From NCBI GenBank assembly GCA_017475555.1, contig JAFVFL010000009.1, positions 1 through 64,000 of the forward strand: 64,000 bases of DNA, written 5' to 3'. The stretch is from Ruminococcus sp. GTDB lineage: Bacteria; Bacillota; Clostridia; Oscillospirales; Ruminococcaceae. The position numbers and the translations under genes are program-made. Within the stretch, counting starts at the first letter, position 1, and every line of letters starts with the position of its first letter. Shown piece after piece: positions 1 through 7,971 of this stretch. The notes beneath the pieces were generated by a model. It made no database searches. It had not been told where the DNA came from and saw only the letters and a program-made list of their open reading frames with translations.

Positions 1-56
1 AGCTGAAACTCGATGGTATGTCGCCTGTTGAGTACCGCCTCTCCAACACTGCATAA
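1..56 (+). pseudogene. 3' end of an IS3-family (IS150-type) transposase OrfB, cut by window edge
   Basis: Only the last 17 codons are inside the window, read from base 3 to a TAA at 54-56. The peptide LKLDGMSPVEYRLSNTA matches the typical carboxy end of IS3-family OrfB integrases, where a K-x-K-L-x-G-M-S-P-V-x-Y-R motif closes the protein. The reading is supported by the terminal inverted repeat that follows about 60 bases later. Whether the full element upstream is intact cannot be seen. Its presence suggests mobile DNA lies to the left of the window. Confidence 0.7.
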
Positions 57-60
57 TGCA

Positions 61-95
61 GCAAAGCGACCAAGCTCATCGCTTAGTCGCTTTGC
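61..95 (+). terminator. Hairpin after the transposase gene
   Basis: A ten-base arm (GCAAAGCGAC, 61-70) pairs perfectly with GTCGCTTTGC (86-95). A second inner stem, AAGC with GCTT, closes a five-base loop. There is no long T run, so it may act as a terminator, an mRNA 3' end, or a barrier to transcription entering the element from the right. Confidence 0.5.
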
Positions 96-211
96 ACAAT
101 GTTTTCTATTATTCTTTGTCTAACTTTTTGGGGTCAGTTCATGCGTACCGCTTCGGGGCTTGTTCTCTTATTTCTGCACAAATATCCTGCTCAGGGAGCT
201 GCACATTGATA

Positions 212-1168
212 TCAGCTAAGGGTACCAATAAACTCCTTCATATCCTTGCTGATACGCTCATATTCAAAATCATGCACATAATGACCGCAGTCGAGCTTGA
301 TGAGCTGTCCGTTTTCGGACGCATCTACCATTGCCTGCATACCGCTTTCCCAGAACTTGTCATCTTTATTGTCGGCTGACATATACATTATCATCGGAAC
401 AGTCGGCAGAGGCATTGAATTGAGTTCTTCGACAGCAGCCCTCTCAAGCTCATTGTTGCCCTCTCTCACTACGGTATCATTAAGGCTCTTTTTACAGTAC
501 AGCTCTTTGAATATCTGCTTTTCCTCATCGGAGAGAGTACCTGACTGATCCATTTCAAATATCCGCAGTATACCTGTATATTGGAAAAACTTGTATATCG
601 GCAGTATTTTCTTCATGCTGTCATGCTCGGAGATGAGTGTGCTTTCGTCCTTGCAGTTAACCGTACACATATCCAGCCCGACTATTCCCTCGACCTCCTC
701 GGGATACTTCTGTGCCCAGAGTGTCGCTTCATAACCAGAGAATGAGTGCGGACACAGCACGAAAGGTGCTTCAATGCCTGCCTTTTCAAGAGCTTCTCTG
801 TCCTGGCGGAGGATAGTATCCATATCACGCTCGCCGTCAACGATATCGCTGAAACCGTAGCCGAACTTTTCAATAACGACTATTTTATAATCATCACTGA
901 GCCTGCTGTAAAGTGCCTTGAAATCCAGTATGGGAGAGGAAGTTCCCCAGCCCGACATGAACACGATCGTGTGGTCTCCCTCGCCCTCGGTGTATATGCT
1001 CATATTATGACCGTCCACCTCGACAAGCTGACCGAGGGGTGTTTCGTAAAGGTCTTTATTCTTTTTGAGCATTATCTGATTGTATATCGTCATAACAAGC
1101 AGAAATACCGCTATCAGTATCAGAAATCCAAGCAGGATCCTTCCAACGATTTTTAAAGCCTTTTTCAT
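212..1168 (-). CDS. Membrane-anchored alpha/beta hydrolase
   Basis: The 318-residue protein starts with a positively charged tail and one hydrophobic segment (about residues 8-30), so it is probably tethered to the membrane with its enzyme domain outside. An alpha/beta-hydrolase domain follows: an oxyanion-hole region SGWGTSSP (72-79), a nucleophile elbow CPHSFSG with the candidate catalytic Ser at 142, and a late CGHYVH segment supplying the His. The elbow is P-H-S-F-S rather than the usual G-x-S-x-G; I recall the HS(M/F)SG form from a Firmicutes subfamily. A ribosome site AAAGGA lies before the ATG. The substrate cannot be read from sequence. No clear promoter was found between it and the pnp terminator. 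Confidence 0.8.
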   Translation of the reverse strand: MKKALKIVGRILLGFLILIAVFLLVMTIYNQIMLKKNKDLYETPLGQLVEVDGHNMSIYTEGEGDHTIVFMSGWGTSSPILDFKALYSRLSDDYKIVVIEKFGYGFSDIVDGERDMDTILRQDREALEKAGIEAPFVLCPHSFSGYEATLWAQKYPEEVEGIVGLDMCTVNCKDESTLISEHDSMKKILPIYKFFQYTGILRIFEMDQSGTLSDEEKQIFKELYCKKSLNDTVVREGNNELERAAVEELNSMPLPTVPMIMYMSADNKDDKFWESGMQAMVDASENGQLIKLDCGHYVHDFEYERISKDMKEFIGTLS

Positions 1169-1248
1169 ATGTATCTGTTCCTTTCAGTGCCGCAGCTCCC
1201 GATCAATACCTATCTCCGGAACGCAAATAGACAAAATGTCAACAGAAA

Positions 1249-1290
1249 AGCCATAGTACCTCTGACAGGCGTATCAGAAATACTATGGCT
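1249..1290 (-). terminator. Rho-independent terminator after pnp
   Basis: Arms AGCCATAGTA (1249-1258) and TACTATGGCT (1281-1290) pair perfectly, and a short inner stem CTGA/TCAG narrows the loop. On the minus strand the stem runs into TTTTCTGTT, which fits termination of pnp transcripts before the hydrolase gene. Confidence 0.75.
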
Positions 1291-1381
1291 CAATACTTTT
1301 ATATAAGTGTTGTCCTTTACCTTGAGGTCATACTTCTATATGAGTTCCGCTCCCACTTCGGAAAGCCGTGCACAGCCCTTA

Positions 1382-3499
1382 TCAGCCGTTCTTCTTCTTT
1401 GCCTCGATCTCAGCAAGTGCGTCCTTGCGTGAGAGGTTTATGCGTCCCTGACGGTCGATCTCTGTTACCTTTACAACTATCTCATCACCGATAGAAACGA
1501 TATCCTCTACCTTCTCAACTCTCTGCTTGTCAAGCTTTGAGATGTGAACAAGTCCGTCCATTCCGGGAACGATCTCAACGAATGCACCGAACTCCATAAG
1601 TCTTACAACCTTTCCACGGTAGATAGCTCCTACCTCCGGGCCGTTTGCGATAGTATCGACTATCTGGAGTGCCTTCCTTGTATTCTCGCCGTTAAGACCG
1701 CTGATGAATACATTTCCGTCGTCGTTTATGTCTATCTTTACATCGCAGTCAGCGGATATCTTCTGGATAACCTTTCCGCCGCTGCCGATGACCTCACGTA
1801 TCTTGTCAGTAGGCACCTTTGTCTGGAGCATCTTCGGAGCATACTCACTTACCTCGCTTCTCGGCTCAGGTATAGCCTTGAGCATTATCTCGTCAAGGAT
1901 ATAGATACGAGCCTTGCGTGTCTTTTCAAATGCCTCCTTGATGATAGCCGGAGTAAGTCCGTCAACCTTTATATCTACCTGAATAGCAGTAATACCCTTG
2001 TGAGTACCGCCGACCTTGAAATCCATATCGCCGAAGAAGTCCTCAAGACCCTGGATATCGACCATTGTCATGAAGTCGTCGCTGTCCGGGAGAGTGATAA
2101 GTCCGCATGATATACCTGCGACCGGTGCCTTTATCGGAACACCTGCGTCCATGAGTGCGAGAGTTGAACCGCATATAGAGCCCTGCGAGGTAGAACCATT
2201 TGAAGAGAGCACCTCAGATACAAGTCTGAGAGCATACGGGAACTCCTCTACCGACGGGATAACCGGAGCAAGTGCTCTCTCAGCGAGTGCTCCGTGACCT
2301 ATCTCACGGCGTCCCGGTCCCCTGCTCGGCTTTGTCTCGCCGACTGAGTAGCTCGGGAAGTTGTACTGGTGCATATATCTCTTCGATACTTCCTCGTCAA
2401 GTCCGTCTATCTTCTGAGCCTCGCTTACAGGGCCAAGAGTAGCGATAGTGAGCACCTGAGTCTGACCTCTTGTGAACAGACCGGAGCCGTGTACACGGGG
2501 AAGAACTCCTGCCTCAGCAGCGAGCGGACGTATCTCGTCGATACCTCTGCCATCAACACGCTTGCCCTCGTAGAGCCATGCACGTACTATCTTCTTCTGG
2601 AGCTTGTAGATGCACTCATCTATCATAGCAGTCTGCTCAGGGTACTGCTCATCGAATTTGGCGTGGATATCGTCAACAATCGGAGCAAGTCTCTCGTCAC
2701 GGACGTTCTTGTCATTCGTATCAAGGGCGAACTTGACACGCTCAGCTGCGAACTTCTCAATGGCGTCGAACATATCATGATCGACCTCCATAGACTCAAA
2801 GGCGAACTTCGGCTTGCCTATCTGTGCCTTTATATCCTCGATAAAGGCAACCATCTTCTTTATCTCCTCATGACCCTTGAGGATAGCATCGAGCATCGTA
2901 TCCTCAGGCACCTCATTGGCACCAGCCTCGATCATTACTATCTTGTTTGCAGTACCTGCAACTGTGAGGGTAAGATCGGTCTTTTCACGCTGCTCAAGTG
3001 TCGGGTTGAGGACTATCTCTCCGTCAACAAGACCTACGTTTATTCCGGCGATAGGGCCATTCCACGGTATATCGGATATAGAAATTGCGATAGATGTTGC
3101 TATCATACCTGTTATCTCAGGTGAATTATCCGGCTCGACAGCAAGAACTGTCATAACGACCGATACATCGTTCCTCATATCCTTAGGGAACAGAGGGCGT
3201 ATAGGTCTGTCAACGCAGCGTGAGGTGAGGATAGCCTTCTCGCTCGGCTTGCCCTCTCTCTTTGTGAAGCTTCCGGGTATTCTGCCTACTGAGTAAAGTC
3301 TCTCCTCGTAGTCAACTGAAAGCGGGAAGAAATCAACTCCCTCTCTCGGCTTTGCAGAAGCGGTAACGTTAGCCATAACGACCGTCTCGCCGTAGCGTAC
3401 CCAGCATGAGCCGTTGGACAGTCCGCAGGTCTTTCCTGTTTCTACTACCAGCGGTCTGCCGGCATAAGTCGTTTCAAATTTCCTGTAATTTTCAAACAT
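1382..3499 (-). CDS. pnp: Polyribonucleotide nucleotidyltransferase (PNPase)
   Basis: PNPase degrades RNA 3' to 5' by phosphorolysis as a homotrimer and takes part in mRNA decay. The 705 residues give the standard order: two RNase PH-like domains with an intervening helical domain, then a KH domain (around TDKIREVIGSGGKVIQKI) and a C-terminal S1 domain (GAIYRGKVVRLMEFGAFVEI). The length is normal for the family. The start is an ATG behind AGGAGG with a good spacing. It lies downstream of rpsO in the same direction, the widespread rpsO-pnp arrangement. The long leader hairpin at 3530-3584 suggests control by RNase cleavage, as known for E. coli pnp; that is inference here. Confidence 0.97.
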   Translation of the reverse strand: MFENYRKFETTYAGRPLVVETGKTCGLSNGSCWVRYGETVVMANVTASAKPREGVDFFPLSVDYEERLYSVGRIPGSFTKREGKPSEKAILTSRCVDRPIRPLFPKDMRNDVSVVMTVLAVEPDNSPEITGMIATSIAISISDIPWNGPIAGINVGLVDGEIVLNPTLEQREKTDLTLTVAGTANKIVMIEAGANEVPEDTMLDAILKGHEEIKKMVAFIEDIKAQIGKPKFAFESMEVDHDMFDAIEKFAAERVKFALDTNDKNVRDERLAPIVDDIHAKFDEQYPEQTAMIDECIYKLQKKIVRAWLYEGKRVDGRGIDEIRPLAAEAGVLPRVHGSGLFTRGQTQVLTIATLGPVSEAQKIDGLDEEVSKRYMHQYNFPSYSVGETKPSRGPGRREIGHGALAERALAPVIPSVEEFPYALRLVSEVLSSNGSTSQGSICGSTLALMDAGVPIKAPVAGISCGLITLPDSDDFMTMVDIQGLEDFFGDMDFKVGGTHKGITAIQVDIKVDGLTPAIIKEAFEKTRKARIYILDEIMLKAIPEPRSEVSEYAPKMLQTKVPTDKIREVIGSGGKVIQKISADCDVKIDINDDGNVFISGLNGENTRKALQIVDTIANGPEVGAIYRGKVVRLMEFGAFVEIVPGMDGLVHISKLDKQRVEKVEDIVSIGDEIVVKVTEIDRQGRINLSRKDALAEIEAKKKNG

Positions 3500-3529
3500 G
3501 ATTATCCTCCTGTTTTTCCGGGGATATCT

Positions 3530-3584
3530 CAGAGGTTAGTGGCAGCGGCTGAAGCGTGATGTCAGCTTCTGCCACTAACTTCTG
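3530..3584 (-). promoter_or_regulatory. Long imperfect hairpin in the pnp 5' leader
   Basis: Sixteen-base arms at 3530-3545 and 3569-3584 pair with one mismatch (A opposite C in the mRNA). The stem then continues, after a two-by-two internal loop, with GCTGA/TCAGC and a nine-base loop. The result is a stem of more than 20 base pairs located 30 to 85 bases upstream of the pnp start codon. No T run follows, so it is not a terminator. In E. coli a comparable pnp leader stem is cut by RNase III and then degraded by PNPase itself; the same use is inferred. Confidence 0.65.
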
Positions 3585-3692
3585 ATCTTCATTGATATCC
3601 CATACTTTTCTGTGGACTTATCTGATATGTCTTATCTGCTGTTCTTATCTTTTCCTATCAGGATGTCAAAGTGTTCCATTTACGCACAGAAA

Positions 3693-3719
3693 GGCAGAAG
3701 GGGGTAAGCCCCTCTGCCC
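3693..3719 (-). terminator. Hairpin after rpsO
   Basis: GGCAGAGGGGC and CCCCTTCTGCC, read on the minus strand, form a GC-rich stem with a short loop just after the rpsO stop, followed by TTTCTG. The T run is short, so termination may be partial and allow read-through into pnp. Confidence 0.6.
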
Positions 3720-3731
3720 TGCGTTTTCCGA

Positions 3732-3998
3732 TCACTTACGAAGTCCGAGCTTCTCTACGATAGCACGGTATCTGTTGATGTCCTTCTTCTTGAGATAGCC
3801 AAGAAGGTTACGTCTGTGACCTACCATCTTGAGGAGTCCTCTTCTGGAGTGGTGGTCGTTCTTGTGGGTCTTGAGATGAGCAGTGAGGTCGTTGATCCTC
3901 TTTGTGAGGATAGCGATCTGTACCTCAGGTGAGCCTGTGTCATTCTCACTTGTTCTGTTAGCCTCGATAATGGCTGTCTTCTCGTCTTTAAGCAGCAT
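3732..3998 (-). CDS. rpsO: 30S ribosomal protein S15
   Basis: S15 is a primary 16S rRNA binding protein that organises the platform of the small subunit. The 88 residues match the family length and its conserved parts: [35 protein letters not shown] and [13 protein letters not shown]. The start ATG has AAGAGGTG upstream. The gene has its own promoter at 4088-4116 and a leader of about 80 bases, long enough for the S15 autoregulation known in other bacteria, although no specific S15-binding fold was recognised. pnp follows about 230 bases downstream. Confidence 0.97.
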   Translation of the reverse strand: MLLKDEKTAIIEANRTSENDTGSPEVQIAILTKRINDLTAHLKTHKNDHHSRRGLLKMVGHRRNLLGYLKKKDINRYRAIVEKLGLRK

Positions 3999-4087
3999 TT
4001 GTATGCACCTCTTGAAAAATATATTCCGTCAACTCAGTAAAGGGTGAAATTCGAGGTCACGCCCTGAACCAAGTACACGGTTCTATT

Positions 4088-4116
4088 ATTATAACACAAA
4101 ATAATATTTTTGTAAA
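4088..4116 (-). promoter_or_regulatory. Promoter of rpsO
   Basis: On the minus strand TTTACA and TATAAT are separated by exactly 17 bases, a near-consensus housekeeping promoter. Confidence 0.75.
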
Positions 4117-4145
4117 GGGTTTTTGAGAAATTTCTTGCCGATTTT

Positions 4146-4580
4146 TCAGATAACATAATCTCCGCCGGCTGACCGCTCATTATCTATGATGTCCTGAAGA
4201 GTTATCCCGTCAAGGTACTCCGTGACGACCTTATAAAGACCGCTCCAGACGCTGAGAGTTGCACACGTCTCGCTCCTGTCGCATACATTCGGCTCGTATT
4301 CAAGGCACGCAACGGGTGCAAGACTGCCCTCGGTCGCACGTAGGATATCTCCGACTGTAAGCTCGTCCGGCTTTACAGAAAGCATATATCCGCCCCTGTT
4401 GCCCCGGATAGTACGCAGGATACCAACCTTGCTGAGCATCGGCACTATCTGTTCAAGATACTTCTTTGATATCTCCTGCCGGTCGGAGATATCCTTGAGT
4501 GAAACGAATCCGTCGTTCTGGTGCTCTGCGAGATCGAGCAGCAGCCTGAGTGCGTATCTTCCCTTTGTGGATATCTTCAT
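4146..4580 (-). CDS. Rrf2-family transcription regulator with three conserved cysteines
   Basis: Rrf2-family proteins are small winged-helix repressors, often sensing iron-sulfur or redox state (IscR, NsrR, RsrR) or sulfur metabolism (CymR). The start was placed at the internal ATG at 4580, because GGAGG stands nine bases before it; the longer frame begins inside the leader. The 144-residue product opens with MKISTKGRYALRLLLDLAEH, the family hallmark, and has the wing motif RGNRGGYML. Cysteines at about 92, 100 and 106 fall in the place where IscR binds its [2Fe-2S] cluster, so cluster binding is likely. No cysteine or Isc genes are adjacent; targets are unknown. Confidence 0.88.
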   Translation of the reverse strand: MKISTKGRYALRLLLDLAEHQNDGFVSLKDISDRQEISKKYLEQIVPMLSKVGILRTIRGNRGGYMLSVKPDELTVGDILRATEGSLAPVACLEYEPNVCDRSETCATLSVWSGLYKVVTEYLDGITLQDIIDNERSAGGDYVI

Positions 4581-4614
4581 GTCAACTTCCCTCCGTATCA
4601 TTCACTTATTACTA

Positions 4615-4644
4615 ATTATACCATGTGTTTAATGTGAATTGCAA
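4615..4644 (-). promoter_or_regulatory. Promoter of the Rrf2-family gene
   Basis: TTGCAA and TATAAT on the minus strand are 18 bases apart, about 35 bases upstream of the chosen start codon. Confidence 0.6.
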
Positions 4645-4755
4645 GTATATACAGTATAGACAAAATAACGATTTTTAAGGGCGGATATTTATAAAGCATC
4701 GTCAAATCCTACAAAATCAGTCAGGTTTCGTCAGCTTAACGAAAATATTTTATTA

Positions 4756-4784
4756 TTGACAGCCAGATGTTTGTATGATATAAT
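4756..4784 (+). promoter_or_regulatory. Promoter of aroC
   Basis: A full-consensus promoter: TTGACA (4756-4761), 17 bases, TATAAT (4779-4784). The transcript would begin about 35 bases before the aroC start. Confidence 0.85.
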
Positions 4785-4825
4785 TATAATAATGCAGAAA
4801 AAATGGATATAAGGAGCTGAGAGCT

Positions 4826-5920
4826 TTGAAAAATACCTTCGGTTCAAGCGTAGCACTTACTATCTTCGGCGAGAGCCACGGCTCTGCTATCGGTGCTGTA
4901 CTTGACGGATTAGCTCCCGGAATACCGGTAGATGAGGAGTTCATCGCCTCGCAGATGGATAAACGCCGGGCTGCCGGAGCACTCTCCACGGCAAGGCACG
5001 AGGCGGATAAGGTCAGGATAGTCAGCGGTGTTTTCGGGGGAAAAACGACCGGTACACCGATAACGTTCATTATTGAGAATCAGGACACAAGGAGCCGGGA
5101 TTACGGAGAGCTTGCGTATAAGGCACGCCCCGGTCATGCTGACTTCACTGCACAGGAGAAATACCACGGTTTTCAGGATTTCCGGGGAGGCGGACATTTT
5201 TCAGGCAGGATAACCGCCGGTATCGTCGCAGCAGGTGCTGTCGCACTGACCGCACTCCGGGCAAAGGGGATACAGATAGGCACGCATATCCTCAGCTGCG
5301 GCGGAGTCTGGGACAGGACTTTTGATAATTATAAGGAGGATATCAGCAGGCTTTCGGAGCTTGAGTTCGCCGTGCTTGACGATGAAAAGGCGGAGCAGAT
5401 GAAGGCTGAGATACTCCGTGCAAAGCAGAACAGCGACAGCGTCGGCGGACGCCTTGAAACGGCTGTTACCGGCTTTCCGGCAGGCGTAGGTGAGCCGTGG
5501 TTCGATACCATAGAGAGCGTGCTGTCTCACGGACTTTTCAGCATTCCTGCTGTAAAGGGTGTAGAATTCGGCAGCGGCTTTGCGTGTGCGGATATGAACG
5601 GCAGCGTGTGCAACGACTGCTTTTCCGGCGGTGAGAGTATCACCTCAGCGACCAACAACAGCGGCGGCATTCTCGGCGGTATAACAAGCGGTATGCCGAT
5701 AGTTTTCCGCATCGCTGTAAAGCCCACTCCTTCAATATACAAGGAGCAGCAGACAATTGATATGCGTACCGGCCAGACGACTACACTGACCATAAACGGA
5801 CGGCACGACCCGGCGATAGTACATCGTGCAAGAGTCGTCGCTGACAGTATTACCGCACTTACACTCTGCGACCAGCTTGCTCTGCGTTACGGCACGGACT
5901 GGCTTGCAGACATTAAATAA
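4826..5920 (+). CDS. aroC: Chorismate synthase
   Basis: Chorismate synthase makes chorismate from 5-enolpyruvylshikimate 3-phosphate with reduced FMN, the last shared step to the aromatic amino acids. The 364 residues contain the signature segments: GESHGSAIGAVLDGLAPG near the amino end, RPGHADFTAQEKYHGFQDFRGGGHFSGR in the middle, and NNSGGILGGITSGMPI towards the end. Translation starts at a TTG, since AAGGAG lies nine bases upstream and no ATG precedes it. DAHP synthase follows after 23 bases, so the first and last steps of the shikimate route are co-transcribed. The trp operon in this window uses its product. Confidence 0.96.
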   Translation: MKNTFGSSVALTIFGESHGSAIGAVLDGLAPGIPVDEEFIASQMDKRRAAGALSTARHEADKVRIVSGVFGGKTTGTPITFIIENQDTRSRDYGELAYKARPGHADFTAQEKYHGFQDFRGGGHFSGRITAGIVAAGAVALTALRAKGIQIGTHILSCGGVWDRTFDNYKEDISRLSELEFAVLDDEKAEQMKAEILRAKQNSDSVGGRLETAVTGFPAGVGEPWFDTIESVLSHGLFSIPAVKGVEFGSGFACADMNGSVCNDCFSGGESITSATNNSGGILGGITSGMPIVFRIAVKPTPSIYKEQQTIDMRTGQTTTLTINGRHDPAIVHRARVVADSITALTLCDQLALRYGTDWLADIK

Positions 5921-5943
5921 TTTTACTGAAAGAAGAGATAAAA

Positions 5944-6971
5944 ATGGGAATGAACATCATAAGAGAGCTTCCGCACCCGGACAAGATAAAGTCCGAGCAC
6001 CCTCTGTCGGAGGAACTGGTGCTGCTCAAGGCTACCGTGACGAAGAGGTAAAAAAGATATTCCGCGGCGAATCGGACAAGCTCCTGCTCGTCATCGGCCC
6101 GTGCTCTGCGGACAATGAGGACAGCGTGCTCGACTACGTTACCCGGCTGCGTGAGGTGCAGGAGAAGGTAAGCGACAAGATCACCATGATCCCACGTATC
6201 TACACCGGAAAGCCGAGAACTACCGGAGACGGGTATAAGGGTATGCTCCACCAGCCGAATCCGACGGCTATGCCAGACCTGAAAAGCGGTATCATCGCTG
6301 TGAGAAATCTGCATATGCGGGTGCTTTCAGAAACGGGCTTCACTACTGCTGATGAAATGCTCTACCCGGAAAATTTCAGCTACCTTGATGATATCCTTTC
6401 ATATATCGCTATCGGTGCGAGATCTGTCGAGAACCAGCAGCACCGCCTTGTTTCAAGCGGAGTTTCGATACCAGTCGGCATGAAGAACCCCACAGGCGGC
6501 GATATTTCGGTAATGATGAATTCGATCACTGCCGCACAGCACGCCCATGCGTTCATATACAGAGGCTGCGAGGCAAGGAGTGACGGAAATCCATACGCCC
6601 ACGCCATACTCCGTGGCTACGTCAACGACCGGGGACAGTCATTCCCGAACTATCACTACGAGGATCTCCAGAATCTTGCAGACGTATATGCAAAGAAGCA
6701 GCTCCAGAACCCGGCTCTCATAGTCGATACGAACCACTCCAACTCAGGTAAGCGCTACAACGAGCAGATACGTATCGCAAAGGAAGTCCTGCATAGTATG
6801 CGCCATAGCAGCGATATAAAGAATCTTGTGAAGGGTCTCATGATAGAGAGCTATATCGAGGACGGAAGCCAGAAAATCGGTGAGAATATCTACGGAAAGT
6901 CTATCACCGACCCGTGCCTCGGCTGGGCGAAATCTGAAAGACTTATCTATGAGTTAGCAGACCAGCTCTGA
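5944..6971 (+). CDS. aroF: DAHP synthase (3-deoxy-7-phosphoheptulonate synthase), reading frame interrupted near the 5' end
   Basis: The enzyme joins phosphoenolpyruvate and erythrose 4-phosphate in the first step of the shikimate pathway. The bulk of a class I protein is intact: IGPCSADNEDSV, PRIYTGKPRTTGDGYKG, GARSVENQQHR and VDTNHSNSGKRYNEQ. The natural amino end, MGMNIIRELPHPDKIK..., starts at the ATG at 5944 but is read in another frame and reaches a stop at 6049-6051 after 35 codons. The rest continues one frame back, from about base 6031 (YRDEEVKKIF). A single base missing around 6028-6034 explains this. No slippery heptamer was seen before the stop. It may be a sequencing or assembly error, or a recent inactivating mutation. 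The frame open upstream to 5826 overlaps aroC and has no family resemblance there. Confidence 0.85.
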
Positions 6972-7019
6972 GGAGCAGCCTGCATATCCTCCTCCGCTCT
7001 GCGAAAACCGATATATCAC

Positions 7020-7049
7020 AAATCCCGATACTTACGTATCGGGATTTTT
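7020..7049 (+). terminator. Terminator after the aroC-aroF unit
   Basis: AATCCCGATA (7021-7030) pairs with TATCGGGATT (7037-7046), followed by five T residues. It lies about 50 bases after the DAHP synthase stop, between converging genes. Confidence 0.85.
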
Positions 7050-7089
7050 CCTGTTTGATTTAAGTCTCTCCGTCAAAGCTGACCGCATA

Positions 7090-7899
7090 TTACTGCTCAC
7101 CTGAGAAAGCCTGAACAGGGTCGATATATCTGTCGTGGTGAGTGATCTCAATATGCAGATGTGCAGGCAGGGCACTCTCTATATCAGCAGTATCACCGAC
7201 TGTACCAATGAGGTTGCCGCTCACGACAATATCTCCCGGCTGCACGGGAACGTCCTGCGATAAGCCGCAGTATTTCGTGATAAAGCCGTTATGGTGGTCA
7301 AGGACGACCGTAACTCCCCAGAGTGCATCGTCCTCGACGGACATTATCTCCCCGTTTGAAACTGCGTATACCTCAGAGCCGACCTCTGCGGCGATATCCG
7401 CACCATTGTGGGTCTGCCACGAGCCTGTCGTCTCGCTTTTAACAAGCTCTCCGCCGCTGAACGGCTCGATTATCTCACTCACATCAGCAAGCGGCAGCTT
7501 TACATTCTCAAGCTTAGTTATCCCGGTATTCAGGGAATTAGGCACATCTATCGGCGTGATCTCCTCCATTACCGGCATCTCCGCCTCAGGTATCACAACT
7601 GTCGGCGTGTCTCCAGAGCTGTGCGGCTGCTCGATGTAAGCCGGCTGAGTTGCCGTCTGTATCACCGCTGTGGTATTGTACGGGACGGTAACAGTCACCT
7701 TAGGAACGTTCGTCACCTTGTTATCGACCGCACGCTCCGGCTCAGAAATGCTGTTTTTCGCCAGAAACTCCTGCGAAAGCTTGTTGCCCTGATCGTATGC
7801 GAACCAGCATGCCGTACCGACCATTACCGCACTTATGCCGAGTGCAGCATAAAAACCCTTGCTGCTTCTTTTGTTATCTGAAAATGCTTTTTTCTTCAT
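7090..7899 (-). CDS. Membrane-anchored M23 metallopeptidase (SpoIIQ/lysostaphin-type fold)
   Basis: M23 enzymes cut peptide cross-bridges in peptidoglycan; some relatives only bind the wall. The start is the ATG at 7899, eight bases after GGAGG; a GTG three codons earlier is less suited. The protein has a basic amino end, one hydrophobic segment (about residues 16-35), a low-complexity Pro/Thr/Val stretch, and a C-terminal M23 domain from about 150. Zinc ligands are visible: HNGAD supplies His and Asp, and HLHIEI supplies the H-x-H motif, so activity is plausible. The overall plan, one membrane segment plus M23, resembles SpoIIQ, but sporulation use is not shown. It is last in a minus-strand group behind xylB and the lipoprotein gene. 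Confidence 0.85.
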   Translation of the reverse strand: MKKKAFSDNKRSSKGFYAALGISAVMVGTACWFAYDQGNKLSQEFLAKNSISEPERAVDNKVTNVPKVTVTVPYNTTAVIQTATQPAYIEQPHSSGDTPTVVIPEAEMPVMEEITPIDVPNSLNTGITKLENVKLPLADVSEIIEPFSGGELVKSETTGSWQTHNGADIAAEVGSEVYAVSNGEIMSVEDDALWGVTVVLDHHNGFITKYCGLSQDVPVQPGDIVVSGNLIGTVGDTADIESALPAHLHIEITHHDRYIDPVQAFSGEQ

Positions 7900-7971
7900 T
7901 GATAACACCTCCGTCAGTATTATTGACGGATATATGAAGATTATACAGATATTTCAGATACTAAGCAGTCA

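Larger units (their letters stand above)
1..141 (+). mobile_element. Right end of an IS3/IS150-type insertion sequence
   Basis: The element ends with GTCTAACTTTTTGGGGTCAG (118-137) followed by TTCA. On the other strand this reads TGAACTGACCCCAAAAAG, the well-known start of IS150-subgroup terminal repeats. Together with the transposase tail this fixes the right boundary near base 141. The left end and any target duplication lie outside the window. The next gene, an alpha/beta hydrolase, ends only about 70 bases away and appears uninterrupted. Confidence 0.65.

Noticed and set aside
1231..1241. Small palindrome GACAAAATGTC before the hydrolase gene
   Set aside because: Short, and no promoter could be aligned with it; left without a call.
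2369..3124. Long open frame antisense to pnp
   Set aside because: It mirrors the codon pattern of pnp on the other strand, has no ribosome site or family resemblance, and is a shadow frame.
5826..5943. Upstream extension of the DAHP synthase frame
   Set aside because: It overlaps the end of aroC, shows no resemblance to the family, and the true amino end is visible in another frame from 5944.
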